Below the pieces are notes generated by a model. That model was not told the origin of the DNA. It ran no database searches and worked only from the letters and a program-made list of their open reading frames with translations. 64,000 nt of DNA from a virus. The stretch spans positions 1 to 64,000 of IMG/VR virus record IMGVR_UViG_3300010396_000001; one strand, given 5' to 3'. Below are positions 53,701 to 61,531 of this stretch, piece after piece. Within the stretch, counting starts at the first letter, position 1. Each line of letters begins with the position of its first letter. The translations under genes and the position numbers were made by a program.

Positions 53701-55302
53701 TCCGTCCAGCCGCTCGGCCAGACGATCACCGCCCAGGTTATCCAGCGCGGTGTCACGCAGGACACCTGGTACGTCGATAACCTGTCGGTCTTCGAGGACT
53801 CGGTCACCTGGAGCTTCAGCAACGACGGGGGCGCCAGCTGGTACGCGGCCTACGACATCCGCAACAACCCCTCCGGCGTGATGAAGTTCCCGCCGCCTCA
53901 GCAGGGCACCGGCAACCAGCTGAGGTGGCAGCTGCAGGGCTGGCGCCCCGGCCTGACCGTCTCCTCGCTGGTCCTGCGGCCCTGGTACTCCCTGCATCCC
54001 AAGGGGATCGCCGCCCGGACCGCGGGCATCGGGTACGGGCCGAACCTCACCCCGCTCGATCACTACGCCCCGGTGGCCCGGGACCCGCGCTGGCAGATGT
54101 GGGACCAGCCCATCCCGCAGTCCTGGTACTTCGCCTACCAGCAGCTGCTGCTCCAGGAGGGCGCCTACGTGCCGGTGCCCGAGTTCCCCGGCATCGTCAA
54201 CCCGCCGGTGCTCGGGAACGCCCTGGCCGTCACCGCGGCCTCGCAGGTGCCCCCTGCGCCGCTGCCCGAGCCCGCCTGGGATGACGTTTTCACCGATGTC
54301 TTCACCGACACGTACGGGATCGCCCCGGCCGGGGACGTCTACGACGACAACTACGACGACGTGTACGCCTCGGATTACATCATCACCACGGGCACCGTCT
54401 GGCAGGCTGGTGCCGCCCTGTCGCAGGGCTCGGTCATGTCGGTCACCGCAGCCGATGTCCCCCTGGTGCGCCCCCTGGCCGGCGCCGCGCTCGGGCTCGT
54501 GCCCGGAACGGGAACGGCCGTTACCAGCTTCCTCGCGGTCACCGGGGAGCCCCTGGGGCTGCGCCGCGTCTACCTCGGCAACCAGATCCCCGCCACCCTG
54601 GCCGGGAGCCTGGTCTCCTACGACGCCGGGGTCCGCAAGGTGTTCATCGACTTCCAGCCGGACGCCACGACCACCCCGCTGCAGCTGTCGGCCTTCCTGG
54701 CTTCCTGCCAGGCCGGGGGCCTGCAGGCGGAGATCAGCCTGTGGGCCAACCCGGACACCGCATTCACGAGCCCGCAGGATTACCTCACCATCGTGAGCAG
54801 TTACCTGCCCGCGATCCGCCAGAACGGGTATGACCACATCTTCGTCATATCTAATGCCTCGGCTGTTCACCGGAACGGATTCGGGAAATGGTATCCCGGA
54901 GATTCGAGTGTGGACGGTATTTCCGTCGGATTCTACTGCCAGGGCGCTTCTCCCGGAGATATCGTCAACCCCGGCGGCCCGGTTATCGGATCGCCGTTCA
55001 TCCCGGTCGCGCCCGCCGGTCCCTATGCCGACACCCTGGTGACGGCAGCCCAGTTTGCCGACCTGCACGGGCAGCCTCTCGGCCTGGCTGAGTTCGGGGC
55101 CGACTGGTCCCTGTTCACCAATGCGCAGGGCGCCGAGTTCCTGAGCTACGTGCTGAGCTTCCTGAAGGCCCGGATCGGCGCCGGGAAGCCCGTCGGGGAC
55201 TGCTCTTACCTGTCGGCCTCGACCTACACGCTGCAGAACGCCCCGGCCGCCTGGGTGTCGCTGTACAAGCAGATCGCCGCGCTGCTGGCCAGCGCGCCCT
55301 GA
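50788..55302 (+). CDS. Giant tail fibre with C-terminal glycoside-hydrolase-like domain
   Basis: 1504 residues from GTG 50788, 5 bases after CGGAAG. Residues 1-300 form a structural attachment region; about 340-480 resembles a LamG/jelly-roll domain; the middle has further beta domains (fn-like NDGGASWYAAYDI near 1010-1040). From about 1260 is a TIM-barrel-like domain: GVRKVFIDFQPD, ISLWANPDTAF, KWYPGDSSVDGISVGFYC, PLGLAEFGADWSL with a candidate catalytic Glu, similar to GH26-type endo-glycanases. Likely depolymerises a host surface glycan during adsorption. Confidence 0.75.
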   Translation: MTTLPEEISVPVVQLPGSTTIPSIAPAYVDGIPVELAAPPSSPANRTARENRFWSSQPRPATSTLQENYFISISKPKTINYLSFDLAHFPQQVTISWMDTDGSWQPVTWQNGNPLTVVVSGSVPAVVNNAAALAAGMNPYHYGAGHWMHFDEAIQAFTTTQLLFTFTRNAGVLPSTALPVDASGVACPYPVGLRDLDFGYRILQRSDVPATGRSATVVTERQPFDVTSDVHGSPMIVAIRENRVSDLLNGLPWKSEPQLRADAVVNLYADSRSPSGQPQVIDGFYIDPVTSGVRLNLYYSPSGPPPGITFPGPDTPLVFPSLNAGGPSLPQPGSQGLLFPSAGGWVTVSAQAAGLSSGTPWWAAIAIQPQFASTDPGSYLIADTGLFQLYFSGGSFTLQAGSGAVIAQWSPAFSASTLLVFAVAFDGISISGWMQGQSLASLPAASLPAVSAISLGAPLPATPGMPSSGNFLLTAMIVKQEQLPLGELPEILAEFAADPQAFTAPAAAGGTIENAAMVFSPALILGQVNPWGFSGGITSSYESCSWIPVSRNYKLSRGFLEFDPVLAAVFKFEFTSLRPEPFDYIQPLPKKVKTLPGGLNPGGPNKPAVVDTGLQVTSNLAPSINYADTPPIPLPPASNAALPREALHATDPAGADALAQLGTLYSFQPWQPAATVPMQAAAGTHAYGEAILPARQRIGYFVSLSKLTMYRSSFASQDDTEQYVETFGDQANLSPLPAPSPAVPWNWAPGFLTTPAGLGTYAQVQSQVFPSDHKVTGVQFATTQSDPVQLLPDPAFAMPGVPSWGPAGDADPVTIATGINTALGGMARVTRNPAAYTWAELSTLYVSWAQLAAGIGAWAAFGNAAPGSTLGGLVCTQPQAVTGAGRVYAAVRVFATQGLTQPLALQLLDGATGTVLSETDNPVAGGVVTEWFTGYTLGSASTTSALSWVQVQNEVITWNGTAGDTWSQLDLSVQPLGQTITAQVIQRGVTQDTWYVDNLSVFEDSVTWSFSNDGGASWYAAYDIRNNPSGVMKFPPPQQGTGNQLRWQLQGWRPGLTVSSLVLRPWYSLHPKGIAARTAGIGYGPNLTPLDHYAPVARDPRWQMWDQPIPQSWYFAYQQLLLQEGAYVPVPEFPGIVNPPVLGNALAVTAASQVPPAPLPEPAWDDVFTDVFTDTYGIAPAGDVYDDNYDDVYASDYIITTGTVWQAGAALSQGSVMSVTAADVPLVRPLAGAALGLVPGTGTAVTSFLAVTGEPLGLRRVYLGNQIPATLAGSLVSYDAGVRKVFIDFQPDATTTPLQLSAFLASCQAGGLQAEISLWANPDTAFTSPQDYLTIVSSYLPAIRQNGYDHIFVISNASAVHRNGFGKWYPGDSSVDGISVGFYCQGASPGDIVNPGGPVIGSPFIPVAPAGPYADTLVTAAQFADLHGQPLGLAEFGADWSLFTNAQGAEFLSYVLSFLKARIGAGKPVGDCSYLSASTYTLQNAPAAWVSLYKQIAALLASAP

Positions 55303-55353
55303 CGGAGGTGACCTGAGATCCGAGCCCACTATCGCGCTCCCGTCCAGGACAGC

Positions 55354-56331
55354 ATGGGCGACCTGCTGGCCGGCACGGTGGTCAGCGTGTACGTCAACGG
55401 CACCACCACCCCGCCATCGGGGGGCGGCACTCTGCTGAGCAGCCCCATCTACCCGGACGGCTCTTCCTCGGCGCTGCTTACCAACCCGTTCACGACGCCC
55501 GACGGCAACGTCAGCTTCTATCTCGATGCCTCGCAGCGCGTGGATCTCGGGATCCAGCCGCCCGGCGGCCAGCTCGTGATCTACCCGGACATCGACGTCG
55601 AGATCCCCTCGGCCAGCTCGGCCGTGCTGACCTTCCCCGGCAGCGGGCCGTCCTCCACTCAGGTCGGCAATGCTGCCTCTGCCAGCCAGGCCCAGGCCGT
55701 CGCGCTCGGCGATACAGCGCTGGCCAGCGGGCCCCAGGCCACCGCAGCGGGCCAGGGAGCCCAGGCCACGGCCACCGCGGCCACCGCTCTCGGCCAGGGA
55801 GCCATCGCGGCGGCCACGGACGCTACGGCGGTCGGCCAGGGATCCTCGGTGCCGGGCAGCGGCGGCACGGCCGTGGGCCAGGGCGCCGGGGTGACAGGGC
55901 CGAATTCCACCGCCATCGGCGAGGGCGCCTCAGCCGCCGGGACGCACTCCACGGCGCTCGGAGCGGGCGCCAGCGCCTCCGTGAGCAACCAGGTGGTGCT
56001 CGGCACCGCAGCTGACGACGTGGCGCTCCCTGGCGGTCTCTCGGCCAGCCAGGGCGGGGCACAGGCCCTGTCGAACGGATCGACGATCACCTTCGCCGGC
56101 AGCCTGTCGGTACCGGTGACCGCGTCCGGCAACGTCACCGGGCTCATCCTCGCCGCGAATGCTGCCGGCGGCCAGCTGCTGATCGTCAATAACGAGTCCG
56201 CCTTCACCCTGACCTTCGCGGCAGCGGGCACTTCCAACGTCGCGGACGGGGCCTCCGACGTGATCGCTGCCCTCACCGCCCGGATCTTCGTCTGGGATGG
56301 CAACACGCTGCTGTGGTACCGGGTCGCCTAG
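55354..56331 (+). CDS. Tail fibre with YadA-like head repeats
   Basis: 325 residues if started at ATG 55354. The N-terminal domain (LTNPFTTPDGNVSFYLDASQRVDLGI) is the paralogue of the minus-strand gene at 17191. Residues about 105-225 are repeats such as AVALGDTALASG, ATALGQGAIAAATD, STAIGEGASAAG and STALGAGASASVSNQVVLG, the left-handed beta-roll of trimeric autotransporter heads. A small C-terminal domain follows. The aligned domain seems to begin upstream near ATC 55318, after a GGAGG at 55304, so the true start is uncertain. Confidence 0.75.
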   Translation: MGDLLAGTVVSVYVNGTTTPPSGGGTLLSSPIYPDGSSSALLTNPFTTPDGNVSFYLDASQRVDLGIQPPGGQLVIYPDIDVEIPSASSAVLTFPGSGPSSTQVGNAASASQAQAVALGDTALASGPQATAAGQGAQATATAATALGQGAIAAATDATAVGQGSSVPGSGGTAVGQGAGVTGPNSTAIGEGASAAGTHSTALGAGASASVSNQVVLGTAADDVALPGGLSASQGGAQALSNGSTITFAGSLSVPVTASGNVTGLILAANAAGGQLLIVNNESAFTLTFAAAGTSNVADGASDVIAALTARIFVWDGNTLLWYRVA

Positions 56332-56341
56332 GAGGAATGAC

Positions 56342-56788
56342 ATGAGCGAGAAGCCCCGGTTCGGATTCACCAAGGACCATCACCCGGTGTACTTCAGGGC
56401 CTTCAATCACCTGGCCGCCGGGTCAGCCGTCACGCGGTTCAACAAGTGGCTGGCGGTGAAGATAACTCAGGCCGTCGGCACCATGTGGTGCGCGTATGCC
56501 TTTGCCGCCCTGGCCCTGTACGGGCTGCCGTCGGCGCTGCGGCCCGGCGGCGAGGGCCTCATATCCTGGATTGCGCAGACGTTTATCCAGCTCGTGCTCC
56601 TCTCGATCATCATCGTGGGCCAGAACATCAGCCAGCTCGCCAGTGACGTCCGGGCCGCGAAGACCTTCGAGGACACCGAGCTGATCGTGGACCGCCTGGA
56701 TACCCGTACGCAGGACGGGATCACCGAGGTCCTGGAGGCGGTGCAGAAAGTCCAGGAAATGCTTGCCCCGAAATCTCCGGGCAGCTAG
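56342..56788 (+). CDS. Holin-like membrane protein, 148 aa
   Basis: ATG 56342 after GGAGG. Hydrophobic segments about 48-68 (VGTMWCAYAFAALALYGLPSA) and 80-100 (IAQTFIQLVLLSIIIVGQN), then a helical C-terminal tail (IVDRLDTRTQDGITEVLEAVQKVQEML). Size, two spans and cytoplasmic coiled tail fit holins or DUF1003-like membrane proteins. It closes the fibre operon, a usual lysis position. Confidence 0.6.
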   Translation: MSEKPRFGFTKDHHPVYFRAFNHLAAGSAVTRFNKWLAVKITQAVGTMWCAYAFAALALYGLPSALRPGGEGLISWIAQTFIQLVLLSIIIVGQNISQLASDVRAAKTFEDTELIVDRLDTRTQDGITEVLEAVQKVQEMLAPKSPGS

Positions 56789-57162
56789 TTCCTGGCCGAG
56801 GAGAATCTGTCCCAGTCCGACTCCCTCATGCTTTCCCGGATGGAATGCACCAGAGCCGCGGGGACATCTGACGTATACGCTCCGGCAGCTGATCCCCGGC
56901 GGGGTCTCGGGATATTAGTGTTGTAATTATTCCCATCCCAGATGGCGGCTTTTATCTGGTTGCACAGCCAGTGCGCGAGCTGAAGGTTACTGAATGCATT
57001 CGTGCCGCCAGCGGCTTTCGGCTTCTTATGGTCTACTGTCACCCCGCGGCGGGAACCCGGCGGGATCGTGAAAACAATAAGCTCCCCGCAGAGCTGGCAG
57101 TTATCGCCGTCTCGTGCGCGGAGCTTACTGATCCTGCCCGCTGAGGCAGAGTTCTTACCCAA
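56785..57162 (-). CDS. HNH endonuclease
   Basis: 125 residues. C22-x2-C25 and VTVDHKKPKAAGG (D44-H45), N60 and AHWLCNQ (H64, C67) form a complete HNH zinc-finger nuclease. Lower GC than neighbours. Its start overlaps the helicase stop by 8 bases and its end overlaps the holin-like gene, consistent with a mobile nuclease. Confidence 0.85.
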   Translation of the reverse strand: MGKNSASAGRISKLRARDGDNCQLCGELIVFTIPPGSRRGVTVDHKKPKAAGGTNAFSNLQLAHWLCNQIKAAIWDGNNYNTNIPRPRRGSAAGAYTSDVPAALVHSIRESMRESDWDRFSSARN

Positions 57163-59149
57163 TGCCGCCCTCCAGGAAGCGGACCGCGTCAGTGATGTCG
57201 CGGGTCACCTTCGCCGGGGGCAGGCTGTCGATGATCTGGCGCCCGTAGCTCTTGCTGGACAGCCGCGGGTCGAGCACCGCGATGACGCCCCGGTCGGTCT
57301 TGTGGCGGATCAGGCGGCCGGTGCCCTGGATCAGCACCAGGCTCATCGACGGGATGGTCATCATCCGGAAGTCAGCCCAGCTGCCGTACCGCCGGACCAG
57401 GGCCTCGGCGCGGGCCTTGACCAGGACGTCGGTCGGGACCGCGAACGGCAGCTTGTCGATCACCACCAGGCTGACCGCCTCGCCCTGGATGTCCACGCCC
57501 TCGAAGAAGCTCTTCAGCCCGAACAGGACCGCGCGCCCGGCCTTCAGCTGGCGGATCAGCTCGGGCGTGGGGGCGTCGTCCTGCTTCAGCACCGTCAGGC
57601 CGAGCTGGCGGAAGGCGGGGGCCAGCCGCTGGTAGGCGTCGTTCAGGTTGGCCCGGCTGGTGTACAGCAGCAGGGCGTTGCCGTCGGCAGCCCGCACGAG
57701 CTGCTCAGTGGCCTGCTGGGCGAACACGCGCCACGACTGGGTAGCGGCCCCGCTGGGCTCGGGCAGCCCCTTGGCGGGCACGTACAGCAGCGCCTGGGAG
57801 GCGAAGTCGAACGGGGTCCCGGCGTCGAACTCGATGGCCTCGCCCGGCTTCAGGCCGCAGCCCTCGCGCAGGTAGGAGAAATCCGGTGCGCCGGTGCGCC
57901 GGTCGCGCCCGGTGGCCAGCGTCGCGGACAGCATGACCGCGGGAGTCGCGTCCCAGATGACCTCCCGCAGGAACGGCCCGGCCGACAGGGGCGCGGTGCG
58001 CAGGAACAGCCGCCTCTCCTTCGTGCCGCGGACGGTGACCTCGTTCTCCTCCAGCCAGCGGATGTCGTCCTCGCTGAGCAGGACCGCCGAGATCCGGGCG
58101 TGCCAGTCGTCGCAGCGCCGCAGCAGCCGCTGGCGGGCGATGTAGGCGGGGTCCTCGGGGTCGAGGCCCTTCACGGCCAGCACCTGCGCGCGGGCGGTCT
58201 CGATCACGTCCAGCACCGCGGTGAGCTGGTCGGCCAGGCCCAGGATGTCACGGGCGGCCAGCCGGACCGGGTCGGGCTGCCGGTTGCCGCGGTTGCGCCC
58301 GGCAAACAGGACCGCCAGGGCGCCCCACAGCTCGCCGGCCTGGGCGCTGACGTCCTCGGCGGCGGCCGGGTCGCGGTACTGGTCGTTGAAGAAGCCGGCC
58401 AGGTCGTGGCCGAGCCGGATCAGGGCGCCCTCGCCGATGCTGTCCTCCAGCGCGCTGGTGGCCACGTCGGGCAGGTTGTGCGCCTCGTCGATCACCAGCT
58501 GCTCGTAGTCGCCGAGCAGGCTGACGGCATCGTTGCTGCGCTGGCGCAGCAGCAGGTCCTGCAGCAGGTAGGCCAGGTTGGTGACCACGATCTGCGCGCT
58601 GGCGGCCTTGTCCTTGGCGCGCTCGGCGAAGCACTGCTTGCCGAACGGGCAGTGCTTGCGGCCGGGGCACTCGGCCGAGCCCATCGACACCCCGGCCCAC
58701 TCGGTACCCGGCACCGCCGGCAGGGTCTCGCGGTCGGGGATCTCGTCCTCGCCGGCCTCGGCGATGGCGCCGAGGACCTTCTGCTGGGCGAAGCTCGGGC
58801 TGGCCAGGTCGCGGATCTTCAGCAGGCACGGGTAGTTCGAGCGGCCCTTGAGGATGGCCCAGGTGAAGTCGGTGCCCAGATTGTCCTGGAGGAACTGCAG
58901 GTCGCCGATGTACTGGTTCTGCAGGGCCTTGGTCGCGGTGCCGAACACGGTGCGCTTGCCGGACAGGATCGCCGGGATGAGGGCGGCCAGGCTCTTGCCG
59001 GTGCCGCAGCCGGCCTGCAGGAGCGCGGCGCGCTGGCTGGCCAGGGCTGCCTCGACCTGGACGGCGAGGTCCATCTGGTGCGGGCGCCGGGTGTAGCCGG
59101 GGAGGCTGGCTGCGAGGGCTTCTTGCGCCTCTGCGAACGTGCTGGTCAT
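57155..59149 (-). CDS. DinG/XPD-type superfamily 2 helicase
   Basis: 664 residues. Walker A QAGCGTGKS (about 45-53), Cys quartet for an Fe-S cluster (YPCLLKI, ECPGRKHCPFGKQC), Walker B IDEAHNLPD (about 235), and C-terminal motifs LLLYTSRANL, FGLKSFFEGVDIQG and QGTGRLIRHKTDRG. It should unwind DNA 5'-3' using ATP in replication or repair. Has a strong promoter and a 69-base leader with GCAGGAGAACGAG before ATG 59149. Confidence 0.9.
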   Translation of the reverse strand: MTSTFAEAQEALAASLPGYTRRPHQMDLAVQVEAALASQRAALLQAGCGTGKSLAALIPAILSGKRTVFGTATKALQNQYIGDLQFLQDNLGTDFTWAILKGRSNYPCLLKIRDLASPSFAQQKVLGAIAEAGEDEIPDRETLPAVPGTEWAGVSMGSAECPGRKHCPFGKQCFAERAKDKAASAQIVVTNLAYLLQDLLLRQRSNDAVSLLGDYEQLVIDEAHNLPDVATSALEDSIGEGALIRLGHDLAGFFNDQYRDPAAAEDVSAQAGELWGALAVLFAGRNRGNRQPDPVRLAARDILGLADQLTAVLDVIETARAQVLAVKGLDPEDPAYIARQRLLRRCDDWHARISAVLLSEDDIRWLEENEVTVRGTKERRLFLRTAPLSAGPFLREVIWDATPAVMLSATLATGRDRRTGAPDFSYLREGCGLKPGEAIEFDAGTPFDFASQALLYVPAKGLPEPSGAATQSWRVFAQQATEQLVRAADGNALLLYTSRANLNDAYQRLAPAFRQLGLTVLKQDDAPTPELIRQLKAGRAVLFGLKSFFEGVDIQGEAVSLVVIDKLPFAVPTDVLVKARAEALVRRYGSWADFRMMTIPSMSLVLIQGTGRLIRHKTDRGVIAVLDPRLSSKSYGRQIIDSLPPAKVTRDITDAVRFLEGGIG

Positions 59150-59194
59150 CTCGTTCTCCTGCCTGTGTGGTTGTCTCGTTGTGGTGCTAATGCC

Positions 59195-59223
59195 AGCCTA
59201 GTGGCAATCTTTGTTGTAGTCAA
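59195..59223 (-). promoter_or_regulatory. Minus-strand promoter for the helicase gene
   Basis: TTGACT (59223-59218), 17-bp spacer, TAGGCT (59200-59195). Here the gene has a leader with Shine-Dalgarno, unlike the leaderless cases. Confidence 0.8.
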
Positions 59224-59270
59224 ACGGCAAAGCCCCAGGCGCGGTCGGGGGGGTGACCGCACCCGGGGCT
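59224..59270 (-). terminator. Intrinsic terminator of the upstream minus-strand operon
   Basis: Imperfect stem AGCCCC..GCGGTC (59231-59246) with GACCGC..GGGGCT (59255-59270), followed on the minus strand by TTTGCCGTTT. Sits just upstream of the helicase promoter. Confidence 0.75.
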
Positions 59271-59293
59271 CCGTTATCCCGCGGGTTACGCCG

Positions 59294-59944
59294 TCATGCT
59301 ACCGCCTGCAGATGGCGCCGTCCGGAGCGATTTGCGGTCCGCTCGAAGTCGTCCTCGTCGGTCACCAGGTGCAGGGCCTGGGCCAGGTGCGCGTCGGCCA
59401 GCGGCAGGCTGTCCGGCGGGTGGCAGCAGTAGGCCTGGGCCTCGGTCTCGGCAGGATTATCGGGCAGCAGCAGCACGTTGCCCGCCTGGCCTTGCTTCTC
59501 GATGCGCCACCGGCGCCCGCGCGAGCCGGTCAGGTCGAAGTAGCCGCGGTCGCGGTAGCTGGCCTGCTGCTCCTCGTCCAGCAGGGACATCAGCAGGCCC
59601 AGCGCCCTGTCCGCGGCCCGCAGCTGGCGCTGCCGCCGCTGCTCCGCCGCCTCGCGGGCCTGCTCGCGCGCCGCGATGTCCGCGGCGCTCTGCGGCGCCG
59701 GGGCACGGACGACCTGAACATTCATGGTGCCGGCGGAGATCAGGGAATTCCAGTTTTCCCAGACATAGGATTTCACTTGAATGCTATCCAGCGCCGTAGT
59801 CAGCGTGGACGTTGCCGAGATACCGGAATTCCATGACTCCCAGGCAGGAAGAGCCATTAGCTGAGTAGTCATCGTGCACGTGGAATTACTGGTCGTGTTC
59901 AGCACATTCCAGTACTGCCAGGGCACGGTGCGGATATCGGCCAC
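59294..59944 (-). CDS. Hypothetical protein, 216 aa, phage-conserved type
   Basis: N-terminal 70 residues are W/S/T-rich (VPWQYWNVLNTTSNSTCTM), then a coiled coil (AAREQAREAAEQRRQRQLRAA), then SLLDEEQQASYRDRGYFDLTGSRGRRWRI ... YCCHPPDSLPLADAHLAQALHLVTDEDDFERTANR, a domain common to many phages. The N-terminal third is less GC-rich than the rest. Coupled to the upstream gene (3-base gap). Role unknown, possibly virion-associated. Confidence 0.65.
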   Translation of the reverse strand: MADIRTVPWQYWNVLNTTSNSTCTMTTQLMALPAWESWNSGISATSTLTTALDSIQVKSYVWENWNSLISAGTMNVQVVRAPAPQSAADIAAREQAREAAEQRRQRQLRAADRALGLLMSLLDEEQQASYRDRGYFDLTGSRGRRWRIEKQGQAGNVLLLPDNPAETEAQAYCCHPPDSLPLADAHLAQALHLVTDEDDFERTANRSGRRHLQAVA

Positions 59945-59947
59945 GGT

Positions 59948-60268
59948 TCAGCCCCCCTGGTTGGCCTTCACCGCGATCAGGCGGCCGGCCTGCGGGTCGA
60001 ACGTGCGCATGACCTCTCCCCGGACGCCCTTCTTGCCCTCGGCCCGGTAGATCATGTAGCCGGCCTCCTTCAGGCGGTTGAAGGTGGACCGGGCGCTCGC
60101 GACCTCGGCCTCCTCCTCCGGGTCCCACAGCTCCCGCTTGTCGCCGTGGTCCTGGTGCATCGTGTGGATGATGCCGATACCGCTGTCCAGCAGCCGGGCG
60201 ATGTCCTCCTCGGTCAGCTCCTCGGGCTGCTCGCGCAGGGCCGTGATCTCGGACTCGGTCATGGTCAT
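59948..60268 (-). CDS. Hypothetical protein, 106 aa, phage-conserved type
   Basis: ELWDPEEEAEVASARSTFNRLKEAGYMIYRAEGKKG ... MRTFDPQAGRLIAVKANQGG matches a widespread small phage protein with the same FDP..GR and C-terminal GG pattern that usually precedes the gene found downstream here. Start ATG 60268 (second ATG two codons in) after GGAGAG. Role unknown. Confidence 0.7.
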   Translation of the reverse strand: MTMTESEITALREQPEELTEEDIARLLDSGIGIIHTMHQDHGDKRELWDPEEEAEVASARSTFNRLKEAGYMIYRAEGKKGVRGEVMRTFDPQAGRLIAVKANQGG

Positions 60269-60298
60269 GGGACTCTCCTCGCGCAGGGGATCCAGGGT

Positions 60299-60335
60299 GT
60301 CAGCTGACGGTAGCGTCCTGCCCGGAGACGGTCAA
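60299..60335 (-). promoter_or_regulatory. Minus-strand promoter with operator-like palindrome
   Basis: TTGACC (60335-60330), 17-bp spacer, TACCGT (60312-60307), overlapped by the palindrome GTCAGCTGAC (60299-60308) also found at 24615. Confidence 0.65.
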
Positions 60336-60354
60336 GAGACCTTACATGATCCGG

Positions 60355-60368
60355 TAGCATGGCGCCCC
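60355..60368 (+). promoter_or_regulatory. TAGCAT leaderless-type promoter box
   Basis: TAGCAT 60355-60360, eight bases, ATG 60369. Divergent from the minus-strand promoter just upstream. Confidence 0.5.
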
Positions 60369-61019
60369 ATGCGGAAGATGAGTTCTGATCAGCACTACGG
60401 TCACCTCAGGATCAGCGAGCTGACCGGGCGGCCATTCCGCTCCGGCGCCGCAGGCGTGGCTGACATGAATGCCTACCTGATTGCCCGGCACAATGAGTTC
60501 GTGCAGCCCGAGGATGAGTTCTGGAGCCTGGGTGACTTTGCCCTGGGGCAGATCAGGGAAACGCTGCCGATCGCTGGCCAGCTGAACGGGCGGCGCAAGA
60601 TCCTGGTCGCGGGCAACCACGATCGCTGCTGGGCCGGGGCCCGTAACAGCGCCGGGTGGGATCGCCGTTACCTGGAGGCGGGCTTCAGCCGGGTGATGGC
60701 CGGCTCGCCGCCGTGCTGCCCGACGATGATCATCGCCGGGCAGGTCGTGTCCCTGTCGCACTTTCCCTGGCACGGCGGCGGCGACTCTCGCGAGACCGAG
60801 CGTCACGCCGAGCACCGGCTTGCTGACACCGGCGGCTGGCTGCTGCATGGCCACGTCCACGAGAAATGGCGCCAGCGGGGCCGGATGATCAACGTGGGAG
60901 TCGATGCCTGGGGCGGCCGGCCAGTCTCCGAGGAGGAGATCACCGGGCTGATCGAGGCGGGCCCGCGGGACCTGGCCCCGCTGCCGTGGCCGGACATGCC
61001 GGAGGCCCTGGCCGGCTGA
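60369..61019 (+). CDS. Calcineurin-like metallophosphoesterase
   Basis: 216 residues. All metal-binding motifs are present: SSDQHYGH (DxH), WSLGDFALG (GD), VAGNHDR (GNHD), LSHFPWHG (H) and LLHGHVHEKW (GHxH). Single-domain enzyme; substrate unknown (nucleic acid 2',3'-cyclic phosphate or nucleotide esters are usual). Start ATG 60369; a further in-frame ATG lies at codon 4. Confidence 0.9.
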   Translation: MRKMSSDQHYGHLRISELTGRPFRSGAAGVADMNAYLIARHNEFVQPEDEFWSLGDFALGQIRETLPIAGQLNGRRKILVAGNHDRCWAGARNSAGWDRRYLEAGFSRVMAGSPPCCPTMIIAGQVVSLSHFPWHGGGDSRETERHAEHRLADTGGWLLHGHVHEKWRQRGRMINVGVDAWGGRPVSEEEITGLIEAGPRDLAPLPWPDMPEALAG

Positions 61020-61041
61020 CCAGGGCCTCCGGGCGAGGATG

Positions 61042-61470
61042 TCAGGCGCCCTTGCGCTGCGTCTTCATCCAGTTCGTGACGTGAATGCCGGTAGCCAGCT
61101 CGGACGGGGGCTCGCCGATCGGGAACGGGACCAGCTGACCCGGGAGGATGTCGAAGTAGGGGTCCGGCCCGAATAGCGGGATGACATGCTGCAGGCGGAT
61201 GTGGCAGCGGCTGCAGGCGTGCTGGTCACGTCCGCGCTCATCCTTCTCCGGAAGCTCACAGCCGCGAGCGCAGATCATCTGGTAGCAGGCCGGGCAGCGG
61301 CGGGGGATCAGCTCCAGCCGCAGCACGTGACGGCGCTGGCGCTCGATTGGCCCCAGCAGGGCATCCTCGTGGGTCAGCCACATGCGCTCATCGTCGGTGA
61401 ACGTGATGTCGAACAAGGCGGCCAGGGCATCTACGGCGTCGGCAGTAAGCCTGTCGGTGGGGTTAGTCAT
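61042..61470 (-). CDS. Zinc-ribbon hypothetical protein, 142 aa
   Basis: ATG 61470 after AGGAGGT. Helical N-terminus, then RRCPACYQMICARGC ... HACSRCHIRLQHVIPLFGPDPY, two CxxC pairs of a zinc ribbon. Convergent with the phosphoesterase gene. Confidence 0.65.
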   Translation of the reverse strand: MTNPTDRLTADAVDALAALFDITFTDDERMWLTHEDALLGPIERQRRHVLRLELIPRRCPACYQMICARGCELPEKDERGRDQHACSRCHIRLQHVIPLFGPDPYFDILPGQLVPFPIGEPPSELATGIHVTNWMKTQRKGA

Positions 61471-61531
61471 CTCGGGATACCTCCTGAAGATTGGCTGTCA
61501 GCAGATTGATTCTCGGTGAGAGTGCCTTTCG

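Noticed and set aside
51787-55329. 1180-residue minus-strand ORF
   Set aside because: Antisense to the fibre gene, driven by GC-rich third positions; no domain recognised.
57002-59836. 944-residue plus-strand ORF
   Set aside because: Antisense to the DinG-like helicase, whose motifs are complete.
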